64,000 nucleotides of DNA from Halocynthiibacter sp. SDUM655004 (GCF_026015885.1 NZ_JAPDUG010000004.1:89762-153761); one strand, 5' to 3'; shown: positions 1-9,100, numbered from the stretch's first letter. A program made the numbers and translations. The notes: generated from the sequence alone by a model not told the origin.

Positions 1-75
1 CGGGCTGTGCATCGCTATTGGCTCTCCGATACGCGAGAACAGGGCCGATACGGCCCGCAAAGGCCGGAGAGACTA

Positions 76-1578
76 ATGACCGCTGACTTCATGACCAACG
101 CGCGCCGAGACTGGCTCGGCAATGTTCGCCCTGATCTGATGGCGGGCCTTGTTGTTGCCCTTGCCCTTATTCCCGAAGCGATTGCGTTTTCGATCATTGC
201 GGGCGTTGATCCCAAAGTTGGACTCTACGCGAGTTTCTCTATTGCGGTGATTACGGCGCTGACGGGCGGACGCCCTGGGATGATCTCGGCGGCAACAGCG
301 GCGACAGCGGTTCTTATGGTCACGCTCGTGAAAGATCACGGGCTTCAATATCTTCTGGCCGCAACGGTTCTAGCTGGACTTCTGCAAATTCTCGCTGGTT
401 TCTTGAAACTCGGAAGCGTGATGCGGTTTGTCTCCCGCTCGGTGATGACGGGCTTCGTGAACGCGCTTGCGATCCTTATTTTTCTTGCTCAATTGCCAGA
501 GCTTAATCCGGCGACCCTCGGCGTGAACACAATGACCTACATCATGGTCGCGGGCGGATTGGCGATTATTTACCTGTTCCCCTACATCACAACAGCAGTT
601 CCCTCGCCGCTGGTTACCATTGTTGTTCTGACAACGCTTGCGCTGGTGCTTGATATCGACGTGCGTACTGTGGGCGATATGGGAGCTCTTCCAGATACCC
701 TTCCAGTGTTCCTGATCCCTGACATTCCGCTCAATTTTGAAACGCTTCAAATCATCCTGCCTGTGTCAGCGGCGATTGCTGTTGTTGGCCTACTCGAGAG
801 CCTGATGACAGCGCAGTTGGTTGACGATCTCACAGACACCGTAAGCGATAAGAACCAAGAGTGTATCGGCCAAGGGCTTGCCAATACTGCGACCGGTTTT
901 ATCGGCGGTATGGCGGGTTGTGCGATGATCGGTCAGTCTATGATCAACGTGAAATCTGGTGGTCGCGGACGGCTTTCTTGTTTCGCGGCTGGTGTATTTC
1001 TCCTGTTCCTGATCGTTGTTCTTGGCGATTGGGTTGCAAAAATTCCAATGCCTGCGCTTGTGGCGATTATGATCATGGTGTCCATCGGGACATTCAGCTG
1101 GTCGAGCCTCAAGAACCTGCGCGAGCACCCCAAAGCAAGCTCGATTGTTATGGTCGCGACTGTGGTCGTCACCGTCTACACCCACAACCTCGCGCTTGGC
1201 GTACTGACGGGCGTGCTGCTGTCGGGTATCTTCTTTGCTTGGAAAATCGCGGCTGTGTTCCGCGTGACGTCCAAGCTTTCTGGGGATGGCCGCGCGCGTG
1301 ATTATCTGGTCGAAGGGCAGCTTTTCTTTGCCACGGCGCCGGACCTTTCCTCTGCATTTGACTTTGGCGAGGCGCTCGACCGTGTGACAATTGACGTCAG
1401 CCGCGCGCACATTTGGGATATTTCATCGGTCGGCGCTTTGGATATGGTAGTGCTCAAGTTCCGCCGTGAAGGCGCAGATGTCGAGATTATCGGCATGAAC
1501 GAAGCGAGCGAAACCCTGATGGGGCGTTTGGCGGAACATGACAAACCCGGCGCGCTTGAGCGCTTGATGGGCCACTAG
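76..1578 (+). CDS. SulP family inorganic anion transporter with STAS domain
   Basis: A 500-residue inner-membrane carrier of the SulP (SLC26) family, which moves sulfate, bicarbonate or related anions. The family motif around [17 protein letters not shown] lies near the N-terminus. About ten hydrophobic segments follow, and the last ~100 residues form a soluble STAS domain ([20 protein letters not shown]). The ORF stays open further upstream, but I place the start at 76, after a GGAGAG ribosome site. Eleven bases separate it from a universal stress protein gene, so the two are probably one operon. The substrate cannot be told from sequence; bicarbonate, sulfate and dicarboxylate carriers all occur in this family. 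Confidence 0.9.
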   Translation: MTADFMTNARRDWLGNVRPDLMAGLVVALALIPEAIAFSIIAGVDPKVGLYASFSIAVITALTGGRPGMISAATAATAVLMVTLVKDHGLQYLLAATVLAGLLQILAGFLKLGSVMRFVSRSVMTGFVNALAILIFLAQLPELNPATLGVNTMTYIMVAGGLAIIYLFPYITTAVPSPLVTIVVLTTLALVLDIDVRTVGDMGALPDTLPVFLIPDIPLNFETLQIILPVSAAIAVVGLLESLMTAQLVDDLTDTVSDKNQECIGQGLANTATGFIGGMAGCAMIGQSMINVKSGGRGRLSCFAAGVFLLFLIVVLGDWVAKIPMPALVAIMIMVSIGTFSWSSLKNLREHPKASSIVMVATVVVTVYTHNLALGVLTGVLLSGIFFAWKIAAVFRVTSKLSGDGRARDYLVEGQLFFATAPDLSSAFDFGEALDRVTIDVSRAHIWDISSVGALDMVVLKFRREGADVEIIGMNEASETLMGRLAEHDKPGALERLMGH

Positions 1579-1589
1579 GGAGGCAGAAG

Positions 1590-2438
1590 ATGTCTAAGAT
1601 TATCGCACTTGTCGACGGCTCCGTTTATTCGGAAAGCGTTTGTGATCATGCTGCTTGGGTGGCACTGCGCAAGGGCTCCACTGTGGAGTTGCTGCATGTC
1701 ATCGGGCGCCGCGAAGGGTCCACAAGCAACCTTTCTGGCAACATCGGCCTCGGCGCGCGTAGCAAGCTGATGGAAGAACTGGCCGATCTGGATGCCAAGA
1801 AAGCCAAGCTTAGCATGGAGCATGGCCGCGCGATCCTAGAGGACGCCGAGAAGCGCATCCGCGAAGATGGCGTGACCGAAGTTGTGACACGCCTTCGCAA
1901 CGGTGATCTTGTCGAAGAGATGCGCAAGGAAGAAGCGGACGCGGATGTCGTTATCGTTGGAAAGCGTGGCGAAGCGGCGGATTTTGCCAAAATGCACCTC
2001 GGCTCCAACCTTGAGCGCGCAGTACGGGCATCAACCAAACCTGTCCTTGTGACCACACGAGAGTTCCGTCCGATCAACAAGTTTATGATCGCTTATGATG
2101 GCAGCGCCAGCGCGGAGAAAGCTCTTAAGCATGTGGCGCAGAGCAAGGTTTTTGCCGGTCTGGAATGTCTTCTTCTGTTCGCAGGAACAGATACCGAAGC
2201 CAACCGCGCCACACTTGAGAAGGGCAAGGCAGAGCTCGAAAAGGCGGGATATACGGTTGATGCGCAATTGCGTGACGAGCAACCGGAGGTCGCGATCCAA
2301 GAGGCGATTGGTACGCAAGGCGTAGAGATGCTTTTGATGGGGGCATACCGCCATTCTCGGTTCCGGAATCTGTTTATTGGTTCCACCACATCGGAGATGA
2401 TCCGTTCCTGTCACCTGCCTATGCTTTTGTTCCGCTAG
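1590..2438 (+). CDS. Universal stress protein, tandem UspA domains
   Basis: A 282-residue soluble protein with two UspA folds in tandem. The first starts at KIIALVDGSVYSE. The second starts near residue 160 at NKFMIAYDGSASAEKAL and ends with the nucleotide-site stretch LMGAYRHSRFRNLFIGSTT. The G-x2-G-x9-G(S/T) pattern in that stretch is typical of ATP-binding Usp proteins. It follows the SulP gene closely with its own GGAGG site. Usp domains commonly accompany SulP carriers and may tune them; that role is inference here. Confidence 0.88.
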   Translation: MSKIIALVDGSVYSESVCDHAAWVALRKGSTVELLHVIGRREGSTSNLSGNIGLGARSKLMEELADLDAKKAKLSMEHGRAILEDAEKRIREDGVTEVVTRLRNGDLVEEMRKEEADADVVIVGKRGEAADFAKMHLGSNLERAVRASTKPVLVTTREFRPINKFMIAYDGSASAEKALKHVAQSKVFAGLECLLLFAGTDTEANRATLEKGKAELEKAGYTVDAQLRDEQPEVAIQEAIGTQGVEMLLMGAYRHSRFRNLFIGSTTSEMIRSCHLPMLLFR

Positions 2439-2579
2439 GCCAAATTCACAAGAACATATCGAGCGGCCTACGGGGCGCTCAATTGCGCAGGCTATAAAAA
2501 TTGCGCCAAGCCCCTTTAACCTAAGGCGCTAGTGCGTTATGAGGCCGCGTCTTTCATGACTCAAACGAAGGAGTCCCTC

Positions 2580-3602
2580 ATGGGCTATAAAATCGTCGTC
2601 GTCGGCGCGACCGGAAATGTTGGCCGCGAAATGCTAAACATTCTGGCCGAGCGTCAGTTCCCTGTAGATGAGATTGCTGTGCTTGCAAGCCGCAAATCTC
2701 TTGGTACGGAGGTGAGCTTTGGCGACACGACGCTCAAGACGAAGGATCTCGACACGTTCGATTTTGAAGGTTGGGATATTGCGCTCTTTGCTGTCGGCTC
2801 CGAAGCAACCAAGACTTATGCGCCCAAAGCGGCGGCATCTGGATGTTTGGTGATCGATAACTCGTCGCTCTATCGCTACGACCCGCAAATCCCTCTGATT
2901 GTTCCAGAAGTGAACCCTGATGCGATTGACGAATATCGCAACAAGATGATCATCGCGAACCCGAACTGCTCGACTGCTCAGATGGTTGTTGCGCTTAAGC
3001 CGCTGCATGACCGCGCAAAGATCAAACGCGTTGTTGTGTCGACTTATCAGTCGGTGTCCGGCTCGGGCAAAGATGCAATTGATGAGCTTTGGAACCAGAC
3101 AAAAGGCATGTATGTGCCGGGTCAGGAAGTTGAGCCCAAAGTTTATCCGAAGCAGATTGCCTTCAACGTGATCCCGCATATCGACGTTTTCCTTGAAGAC
3201 GGTTCCACCAAGGAAGAGTGGAAGATGGTTGCGGAGACTAAGAAGATCATCGACCCAGCCATCAAGGTAACTGCAACTTGCGTGCGCGTTCCTGTGTTCG
3301 TGGGCCACTCCGAAGCACTCAATATTGAGTTTGAGGATTTCATCGACGAAGACGAAGTCCGCGATATTCTTCGTGAAGCACCAGGTATTATGGTTGTCGA
3401 TAAGCGCGAAGATGGTGGCTATGTGACGCCGGTTGAATGTGTTGGCGATTTCGCGACATTCATTTCGCGTATCCGCCAAGACAGCACAATCGACAACGGC
3501 ATCAACCTCTGGTGCGTGTCCGACAACCTCCGCAAAGGTGCTGCATTGAACGCGGTTCAGATCGCCGAGCTTTACGGCCGTCGCGTCTTGCAAAAGGGAT
3601 AA
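2580..3602 (+). CDS. asd: Aspartate-semialdehyde dehydrogenase
   Basis: A 340-residue cytosolic enzyme that reduces aspartyl phosphate to aspartate semialdehyde, feeding lysine/diaminopimelate, threonine and methionine synthesis. An N-terminal Rossmann motif (VVVGATGNVGREML) is followed by the catalytic cysteine in NPNCSTAQ (Cys130). Length is normal. I chose ATG 2580, preceded by GAAGGAG, over an in-frame start 48 bases upstream that would add an unconserved leader. It is a single-gene unit closed by the hairpin terminator that follows it. Confidence 0.96.
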   Translation: MGYKIVVVGATGNVGREMLNILAERQFPVDEIAVLASRKSLGTEVSFGDTTLKTKDLDTFDFEGWDIALFAVGSEATKTYAPKAAASGCLVIDNSSLYRYDPQIPLIVPEVNPDAIDEYRNKMIIANPNCSTAQMVVALKPLHDRAKIKRVVVSTYQSVSGSGKDAIDELWNQTKGMYVPGQEVEPKVYPKQIAFNVIPHIDVFLEDGSTKEEWKMVAETKKIIDPAIKVTATCVRVPVFVGHSEALNIEFEDFIDEDEVRDILREAPGIMVVDKREDGGYVTPVECVGDFATFISRIRQDSTIDNGINLWCVSDNLRKGAALNAVQIAELYGRRVLQKG

Positions 3603-3614
3603 ACTCCCTTTCAC

Positions 3615-4520
3615 CTAAGATTTTAAAGGCCTCGCAACCACGCGGGGCCTTTTTCGTTTGGGTACAGGCGGCCTCTGTGCGGCAACGATACTTACCAATA
3701 CGAGCGCGACACCGGTGATTTGAACGAATGTTAAGTTCTGGCCAAGGACGACCCACCCCAAGGCAACCGCCGAAACTGGACTAAGAAAGCCAAGTACAGA
3801 AATTGCTGCCGGTGGGATGACTTCGATCCCCTGAAACCAAAGAACATAGGAAAGTGCGGCGCCAACAAAGCAAAGATAACCTATGCCAACGAGGTTCGTG
3901 TGGCTCAGAGATGGCAAGCCGCCCTCGATCCAAATGGATAATGGCGCCAGTAAGAGCCCACCTGCAGTTAATTGCCATGCCGTGAAAGTCAGGTTTGATA
4001 CAGGCGGCTTCCATTTGCGGGTTAGCACCGTCCCTAGTGCCATCGATAGGGCGCCGAGTACGCCTGCTGCTACGCCAAGGGTATTTGCCTCTGCGTTGGG
4101 CGATAGGACGATGAGCGCAACGCCTGTAATCCCGACGAAGCTTGCGACAAGCGCATAAGCCTTGATCGGTTCGTTGATGATGAGGCGCGCGGCGAGAATG
4201 ACGAACAGAGCTTGAACGGCACCTAAAGTCGCAGCGACCCCGCCAGGAAGAAGTTGCGCTGTAAAGAACAGGCAGGTCCAAAAGAACGAGAAGTTGAGAG
4301 CACCGAGAATTAGCATTCTCCAGAGCCAGACCCCGGTCGGTACTTTACGGACGATGGCAAGTAGGACCACGCCGGCGGGGAGTGCGCGCAATAAGGCGAT
4401 GCTTGCGGGGTGCACGTCTTGGAGGAATTCCGTCGTTACCAAGTAGCTGCTGCCCCAGATGATAGGTGCAAGCGCCGCCAGAACTGTGATCCACCGCGGG
4501 TGTTGAAAAGGATTTTGCAT
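3615..4520 (-). CDS. EamA/DMT family transporter
   Basis: A 301-residue permease with ten predicted helices in two EamA repeats. The first begins ALAPIIWGSSYLVTTEFL; the second contains the LSPVSAVALGWVVLGQ stretch typical of the drug/metabolite transporter superfamily. It probably exports a metabolite or toxic compound. The start is ATG at 4520; upstream in-frame codons read through promoter DNA. It diverges from a MarR gene across a 77-bp gap that carries repeated GAGATAAAT operators, so the MarR protein most likely represses it. The 3' end overlaps the asd terminator. Confidence 0.88.
   Translation of the reverse strand: MQNPFQHPRWITVLAALAPIIWGSSYLVTTEFLQDVHPASIALLRALPAGVVLLAIVRKVPTGVWLWRMLILGALNFSFFWTCLFFTAQLLPGGVAATLGAVQALFVILAARLIINEPIKAYALVASFVGITGVALIVLSPNAEANTLGVAAGVLGALSMALGTVLTRKWKPPVSNLTFTAWQLTAGGLLLAPLSIWIEGGLPSLSHTNLVGIGYLCFVGAALSYVLWFQGIEVIPPAAISVLGFLSPVSAVALGWVVLGQNLTFVQITGVALVLVSIVAAQRPPVPKRKRPRVVARPLKS
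3626..3655 (+). terminator. Rho-independent terminator of asd
   Basis: An 11-bp hairpin (AAAGGCCTCGC / GCGGGGCCTTT, one G-T pair) with a six-base loop is followed by a T run. It lies 23 bases past the asd stop and inside the 3' end of the convergent EamA gene. Confidence 0.85.
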
Positions 4521-4530
4521 CGTGTCCCCA

Positions 4531-4579
4531 AATATCTCTACGTCGAGATAAATGGATATAGTTTGACCTCGAGATAAAT
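4531..4579. promoter_or_regulatory. Probable MarR operators between the EamA and marR genes
   Basis: TCGAGATAAAT occurs twice in the same orientation (4543-4553 and 4569-4579). The first copy is also half of a palindrome, TATCTC-N5-GAGATA. Both sit in the divergent promoter gap, as expected for an autoregulating MarR dimer. Confidence 0.6.
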
Positions 4580-4597
4580 ACAAGAAATAATCGATGC

Positions 4598-5098
4598 ATG
4601 GATGATATTGACCGAATTGCCGCGCAGTGGCGCCGAGAACGACCAGACCTGGATGTAGAGCCGATGATCTTAATCGGGCGACTGAGCAGGATCGCCGCGA
4701 TTTTCTCTGCTGAAATGGGAAAAACCTTTGCAAAATATGATCTTAACGGCGCGACCTTCGATGTGTTGGCGACGTTGCGAAGGGCAGGGGAACCCTACAG
4801 TCTGACGCCGAACGAGCTGTTGGCGAATATGATGATTTCCTCCGGAACACTGACCAACCGTATCGATCAGCTGGTGAAGATGGACCTCGTTGAACGGGTC
4901 AAAAACCCGAAAGACGGTCGGAGTGTTGTGGTGAGAATCACCCCCTCGGGATTCGCCAGAATCGACCGAGTCGTGACCGAACATGTGGCAACTCAAGCCC
5001 GGATTCTCGCGCGATTTCCGGCCGAAAACAGGGTCGAAATGAATTTTTTATTGACCGAGCTGTTGGACGGATTGTCGCAGGTAAGCCCAACGAGTTAA
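4598..5098 (+). CDS. MarR family transcriptional regulator
   Basis: A 166-residue winged-helix regulator. The DNA-binding core includes SGTLTNRIDQLVKMDLVERV (recognition helix) followed by the wing KNPKDGRSVVVRIT. It is divergent from the EamA transporter and close to the repeated GAGATAAAT sites, a common arrangement of a ligand-responsive repressor beside its exporter. The ligand cannot be inferred. Its stop codon overlaps the first CtrA-like box of the next promoter. Confidence 0.9.
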   Translation: MDDIDRIAAQWRRERPDLDVEPMILIGRLSRIAAIFSAEMGKTFAKYDLNGATFDVLATLRRAGEPYSLTPNELLANMMISSGTLTNRIDQLVKMDLVERVKNPKDGRSVVVRITPSGFARIDRVVTEHVATQARILARFPAENRVEMNFLLTELLDGLSQVSPTS

Positions 5099-5124
5099 CC
5101 TGTTGTTAATTAATGGTTTTTTAA
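5095..5124. promoter_or_regulatory. Tandem CtrA-like boxes (TTAA-N7-TTAA, twice)
   Basis: TTAA-N7-TTAA occurs at 5095-5109 and again, immediately adjacent, at 5110-5124. Read on the minus strand, the first ends TTAAC, the full CtrA consensus. The pair lies about 250 bases upstream of a small basic protein gene. CtrA control is an inference from motif shape only. Confidence 0.5.
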
Positions 5125-5170
5125 GAATATTGGGCATTATGGCAAGCCTGTGTTTTCTTTGCGAATTAAT

Positions 5171-5214
5171 CGCCATAATTGTGTCTCAATTGTGATGATC
5201 CCGCCATAATTGTG
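5171..5214. repeat. Repeated CGCCATAATTGTG / AATTGTG motif
   Basis: CGCCATAATTGTG is present exactly twice (5171-5183 and 5202-5214). A third copy of its AATTGTG core lies between them (5188-5194). Core starts are 11 and 20 bases apart, near one and two helical turns. This looks like a regulator-binding array in the long leader of the small gene downstream. The rest of the 277-base gap shows no other feature I can support. Confidence 0.4.
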
Positions 5215-5375
5215 GACAATTTCAAATCCGGACTATACCGTTAGCTTATTCGAGTTGCCCAAAAGGGATCGGGATTATCCCTCTGAGTTCTCGAAAAATG
5301 TCTAGTCCTGAGTAACACTGGTTTAGCAAGAAAAATCCCGAACTTGAACCAATGATCAACTCTAGGAGATACAAG

Positions 5376-5564
5376 ATGACATTCGCTAACCTTCAAGAAA
5401 AAGCTCGCCAAGGCCGCAAAGACGCACTCGCAAAGCGTGAAGAAAATCGCGCTCGCCGCAAATCTCTGGCAATGTTCTTTTCCAACCGTCAGTCCAAAGT
5501 TGACGACAGCATCGAAGTACCAGCACCTGTAGCTGCTGAACTGGATACGAATATCGCCGCCTAA
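5376..5564 (+). CDS. Small basic protein of unknown function (62 aa)
   Basis: I do not recognise this protein. An AGGAG site seven bases before ATG 5376 supports the start. Roughly the first 40 residues are rich in Lys/Arg and look helical (LQEKARQGRKDALAKREENR); the tail is acidic and alanine-rich. There is no signal peptide, membrane segment or cysteine. A nucleic-acid or acidic-protein partner is possible but unproven. The gene stands alone behind an unusually long regulatory gap with CtrA-like boxes and repeated AATTGTG motifs, and converges on the carbonic anhydrase gene. Confidence 0.75.
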   Translation: MTFANLQEKARQGRKDALAKREENRARRKSLAMFFSNRQSKVDDSIEVPAPVAAELDTNIAA

Positions 5565-5633
5565 ACTACGCTAAGTGTAAGCGACGGTTTGTGTTTTACG
5601 AGTTGGTTAAGACGCGGGCGTCGGAAGATTACA

Positions 5634-6284
5634 TTATACCGAGGCAAATTCACCGGTATCTTTATTGTAATACTCCAGCCCGCCTTTGCCGATATCGTGC
5701 CAAAGTCCATGCAAACTAAGCTTCTGCTGATCAACGGCATCTTTAACAAATGGGAACGACATCAAGTTTTCGAGCGAAACAAGCACAGCTTCTTTCTCAA
5801 GCGCACGAACCCGATCTGTTTCTTGTTCTAGCTGAGAGACGCGCTCAAACCCAGGACGAAGGATATCCATCCAACGACCGACAAAGCTTGATTTCTCTTC
5901 CAATTCCGGAGCTTTACCAGAACACATATCGTGGCAACCCTTCACACCACCACACCCAGAGTGCCCAAGCACAACGAGGTTGGTAACGTGTAGCGCGGTA
6001 ACCGCATATTCAATCGCAGCGGAGGTTCCGTGAATATCGCCATCAGGCTTACAAGGTGGCACCAAGTTAGCAATATTACGGTGAATGAAGAATTCGCCTT
6101 GGTCGGCTCCAAAGATCGAAGTCACATGGACCCGACTATCACAACAAGAGATAATCATCGCACGCGGTCTTTGACCCTCGTCGGCAAGTCTTTGATACCA
6201 AACGCTGTTTTCGGCATATGTGGTGGCTTTCCACCCATTGTACCGCTTAACAAGATATGAAGGCAAAGGCATCGCGTGTTTCAT
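5634..6284 (-). CDS. Beta-class carbonic anhydrase
   Basis: A 216-residue zinc enzyme that interconverts CO2 and bicarbonate, normally cytosolic. The zinc-site motifs are intact: Cys47 and the Asp-Arg dyad in CCDSR, then His108 and Cys111 in HSGCGG. The start is ATG at 6284, preceded by AGGAG on the minus strand; the open frame extends 14 codons further without support. It stands alone, divergent from the HPt-like gene. Bicarbonate supply for carboxylases such as acetyl-CoA carboxylase is the usual role. Confidence 0.93.
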   Translation of the reverse strand: MKHAMPLPSYLVKRYNGWKATTYAENSVWYQRLADEGQRPRAMIISCCDSRVHVTSIFGADQGEFFIHRNIANLVPPCKPDGDIHGTSAAIEYAVTALHVTNLVVLGHSGCGGVKGCHDMCSGKAPELEEKSSFVGRWMDILRPGFERVSQLEQETDRVRALEKEAVLVSLENLMSFPFVKDAVDQQKLSLHGLWHDIGKGGLEYYNKDTGEFASV

Positions 6285-6328
6285 AAGAGCTCCTGTATCC
6301 GTCGTCTTGTACGTTCTAGGGCGCATTT

Positions 6329-6353
6329 GTCAGAAATTCGAGAGAAATCTGAC
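6329..6353. promoter_or_regulatory. Inverted repeat in a divergent promoter gap
   Basis: GTCAGA (6329-6334) and TCTGAC (6348-6353) form an inverted repeat between the carbonic anhydrase and HPt-like genes. It could be an operator for either gene; I cannot name the regulator. Confidence 0.3.
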
Positions 6354-6439
6354 GCCGTCGTAAAGGCTTTATAAGGATCGTGGCGCAAAATTGTAATCGC
6401 CGTGGGGGCAGAAAGAAATAACCGGAGGGTGTGGTTTTG

Positions 6440-6817
6440 GTGGAAACAGTCGATATTCGACCCGATGAGGACGTACGACTTAATCCAGAGAGGCTGACGG
6501 AGTTGTTCAATCAGTTGGGCAATCGTGGAGCTGCGGATGTAGTTTGTCGCGCTATGGAAGAGCTGGCAGCAAGGCTCACTAAAATAGAGAAAAGCTTTTG
6601 GCAGGGTGAATATCAGGCCGTCAGCAAGGGCGCGCGTAGCCTTATCGCAATTGCAGAGCAGATCGGCCTTAACGGTCTGGCGCAAGTTGCGCGACATGTT
6701 TCTGTGACTGCGCGGACCGAAGACAAGACAGCGACGGCGGCAACAGTCGCGCGGCTTCTGCGTATGGGTGATCGTTCGCTTTCAGCTGTTTGGAATACAC
6801 AAAACTTGAGCGGTTAG
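6440..6817 (+). CDS. HPt-like helical protein lacking the phosphoacceptor histidine
   Basis: A 125-residue, mostly helical protein. Its layout follows histidine phosphotransfer domains: helix LNPERLTELFNQLG, then DVVCRAMEELAARLTKIEKS, then an AVSKGARSLIAIAEQIGL segment where HPt proteins read A-H-T-L-K-G. The histidine position is Arg67 and the following lysine is isoleucine, so it should not carry phosphate. It may be an adaptor or inhibitor of a phosphorelay. I prefer GTG 6440, 11 bases after GGAGG, over GTG 6431, which is too close. There is no signal peptide. The HPt assignment is by pattern only. Confidence 0.6.
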   Translation: METVDIRPDEDVRLNPERLTELFNQLGNRGAADVVCRAMEELAARLTKIEKSFWQGEYQAVSKGARSLIAIAEQIGLNGLAQVARHVSVTARTEDKTATAATVARLLRMGDRSLSAVWNTQNLSG

Positions 6818-6887
6818 GCGCTTTGGCTTGCGGCTCGGCGTAGGCGCGGTAGTCTGTGGATTGAATTGATCAATCCACAGGCTCGAA

Positions 6888-8273
6888 ATGACTCTCAAAT
6901 TTGCGCAAAACAAAACAAACGCTACTCCAATCCACGTTGTAGAATCTGACGGGCTTTCCAACTTTGTTGAGGGCCTGTCTGGAAGTGCGCGGAACTGGGT
7001 GGCTTCACAGGAGTTTCGTGCAGGGCTGGGGCATTTCGTAATTGTTCCAAACGCGGATGGTGGCATTGACTCTGTCATTGCCGGGTACGGAAATGAAACT
7101 GTCCGAAAAAGAGGGCGGTTTCATCTCGCTACGGTCGCCGCGGTGCTGCCGGAAGGGAAGTATAAGCTCGAAACTTTTCCTGCGAGTTTCGATCTAGAGA
7201 CGGAACTTCTGGGTTGGTTGCTATCTGGCTACAGTTTTGATCGCTATAAAACCCGTCCTGCTCACAAAGCATCGATCGTTGCGCCCGCAAATTGCGATGC
7301 GGCTAAGCTTGAGGCGATTGCAGCAGGCGAAGCCTTAACCCGAGACCTTATTAATACACCGACCTCTGATATGGGGCCGCCCCAACTGCAAGAAGCGTTT
7401 GAAACGCTTGCGGCACAACACGGCGCAGAAACAGTGGTGCGTGTTGGGCAAGACTTGCTCGATCAGAATTTTCCGATGATCCATACGGTCGGCCGCGCGT
7501 CTGCTCAGGAGCCGCGTTTGCTAGAGATGCGGTGGGGATCAAAAGGGCCGAAACTTACTCTTGTTGGTAAGGGGGTGTGCTTTGATACCGGCGGGCTAAA
7601 CATCAAACCAGGCGCTTCAATGGGACTTATGAAGAAAGACATGGGCGGCTCAGCGGCGGTGCTCGGACTTGCACATATGATAATGTCACTCGGCCTGCCG
7701 ATACAGCTTAGGGTTCTGGTTCCGGCAGTGGAAAATGCAATTGATGGCTCGGCGTTCCGGCCGCAAGACGTGCTTACTTCGCGCAAGGGCCTGACCGTAG
7801 AAATCAACAATACCGATGCAGAAGGACGACTTGTACTTGCCGATGCGCTGGCCTTGGCGGACGAGGAAGAAACTGACCTTATCGTATCTATGGCAACGCT
7901 CACGGGCGCCGCACGGGTCGCGGTTGGTCCGGACTTAGCGCCATATTATGTGGATGCTCAGTCAGATGCGTCAGCTCTCGAAGAAGCGGCAACAACGGTT
8001 GCGGACCCTGTTTGGCGTATGCCGTTTCATGACCCGTATGAGGCAATGATCGAACCGTCGATCGCGGATTTGGATAACGCTCCCAAAGGCGGCTTTGCGG
8101 GTTCGATTACTGCGGCTTTGTTTTTGCGCCGCTTCGTGACCGAGAATGCGCGGTACATGCATTTTGATATTTATGGGTGGCAGCCAAAATCGGCTCCGGC
8201 GCGGCCAGTTGGTGGCGTGGGGCAAGGAACACGTGCTTTGCTTGAGGCGCTCCCAAAACTGTTGGATCTGTAG
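6888..8273 (+). CDS. M17 family leucyl aminopeptidase
   Basis: A 461-residue cytosolic metallo-aminopeptidase that removes N-terminal residues from peptides. The C-terminal catalytic domain shows the two-metal site: GKGVCFDTGG, then MKKDMGG, and the family signature NTDAEGRLVL. It is shorter than classical PepA (~500) and belongs to the second M17 type common in alphaproteobacteria. The TAG stop shares a base with the GTG start of the NlpC/P60 gene (TAGTG), so the two are translationally coupled. Together they may recycle peptides, including cell-wall peptides. Confidence 0.92.
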   Translation: MTLKFAQNKTNATPIHVVESDGLSNFVEGLSGSARNWVASQEFRAGLGHFVIVPNADGGIDSVIAGYGNETVRKRGRFHLATVAAVLPEGKYKLETFPASFDLETELLGWLLSGYSFDRYKTRPAHKASIVAPANCDAAKLEAIAAGEALTRDLINTPTSDMGPPQLQEAFETLAAQHGAETVVRVGQDLLDQNFPMIHTVGRASAQEPRLLEMRWGSKGPKLTLVGKGVCFDTGGLNIKPGASMGLMKKDMGGSAAVLGLAHMIMSLGLPIQLRVLVPAVENAIDGSAFRPQDVLTSRKGLTVEINNTDAEGRLVLADALALADEEETDLIVSMATLTGAARVAVGPDLAPYYVDAQSDASALEEAATTVADPVWRMPFHDPYEAMIEPSIADLDNAPKGGFAGSITAALFLRRFVTENARYMHFDIYGWQPKSAPARPVGGVGQGTRALLEALPKLLDL

Positions 8274-9100
8274 TGGATCGGCGGGGGTATTTCGCGAACG
8301 AGCGTGTTGCGCATCCTGATGCAGAAGACGCTCCTGAAGCTGCGACCGTACAAACACCGATCTTGCGGCAATGCCGTGTTACCATAGCTGATGTTTGTGC
8401 AAGTTCCGGCGGTGCCCGCGACACACAATTGCTTTATGGCGAACAATTTGAAGTTCTTGAAACGATGCATGGCTGGAGCTTCGGCCGAACGCGCAAAGAT
8501 GGTTATGTTGGCTACGTCGAAGCGGATAACCTCGGCCCAATAAGTGAAGCGACACATTCAGTTTGCGCGCGTGCGACGCATCTCTATCCAAAGCCGGATA
8601 TGAAGCAGAAAGAAGTCGCAACGCTATCACTGGGCTCGATGCTCTCTGTTCTGTCAGAGGAGGGTGGTTTTGCGCAGCTTGCCAGTGGCGCATACATCCC
8701 GCTTCAGCATATTCGCCAAGTTAAGAGCGTAAACGATGACCCTGCCAGCGTCGCCGGCCAACTGCTCGGAACGCCCTATCTTTGGGGCGGTTCAAGTGCA
8801 TTCGGCATTGATTGCTCTGGTTTGGTTCAAATGGCCTTGATGCAATCTGGCCTAAACTGTCCGCGAGATAGTGATCAGCAAATGGCGTTAGGCCACTCTG
8901 TCTTAGGCGAAGAAGCTATGAGACGCGGCGATCTTGTGTTCTGGAAGGGCCATGTTGGTATGATGCTAGATGAAGCAAGGCTGATCCATGCCAATGCACA
9001 TCATATGGCTGTCGCAGTTGAGGCGTTTGCCGAGGCTCGTAAGCGTATCGGAGCAAAGGAATTTGGCGAAGTTCTTGATATTAGGCGCTTAGGTGACTGA
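8273..9100 (+). CDS. NlpC/P60 family cell-wall peptidase with SH3 domains
   Basis: A 275-residue cysteine peptidase of the NlpC/P60 family, which cuts peptidoglycan stem peptides. Two bacterial SH3-like segments (about residues 30-90 and 95-150) precede the catalytic domain. There Cys181 (DCSGLVQ), His227 (GHVGMM) and His239 (IHANAHH) match the triad. No signal peptide is visible, so the substrate may be imported or recycled muropeptides. The GTG start overlaps the aminopeptidase stop. The last 12 bases overlap the convergent DUF2794 gene. Confidence 0.9.
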   Translation: MDRRGYFANERVAHPDAEDAPEAATVQTPILRQCRVTIADVCASSGGARDTQLLYGEQFEVLETMHGWSFGRTRKDGYVGYVEADNLGPISEATHSVCARATHLYPKPDMKQKEVATLSLGSMLSVLSEEGGFAQLASGAYIPLQHIRQVKSVNDDPASVAGQLLGTPYLWGGSSAFGIDCSGLVQMALMQSGLNCPRDSDQQMALGHSVLGEEAMRRGDLVFWKGHVGMMLDEARLIHANAHHMAVAVEAFAEARKRIGAKEFGEVLDIRRLGD

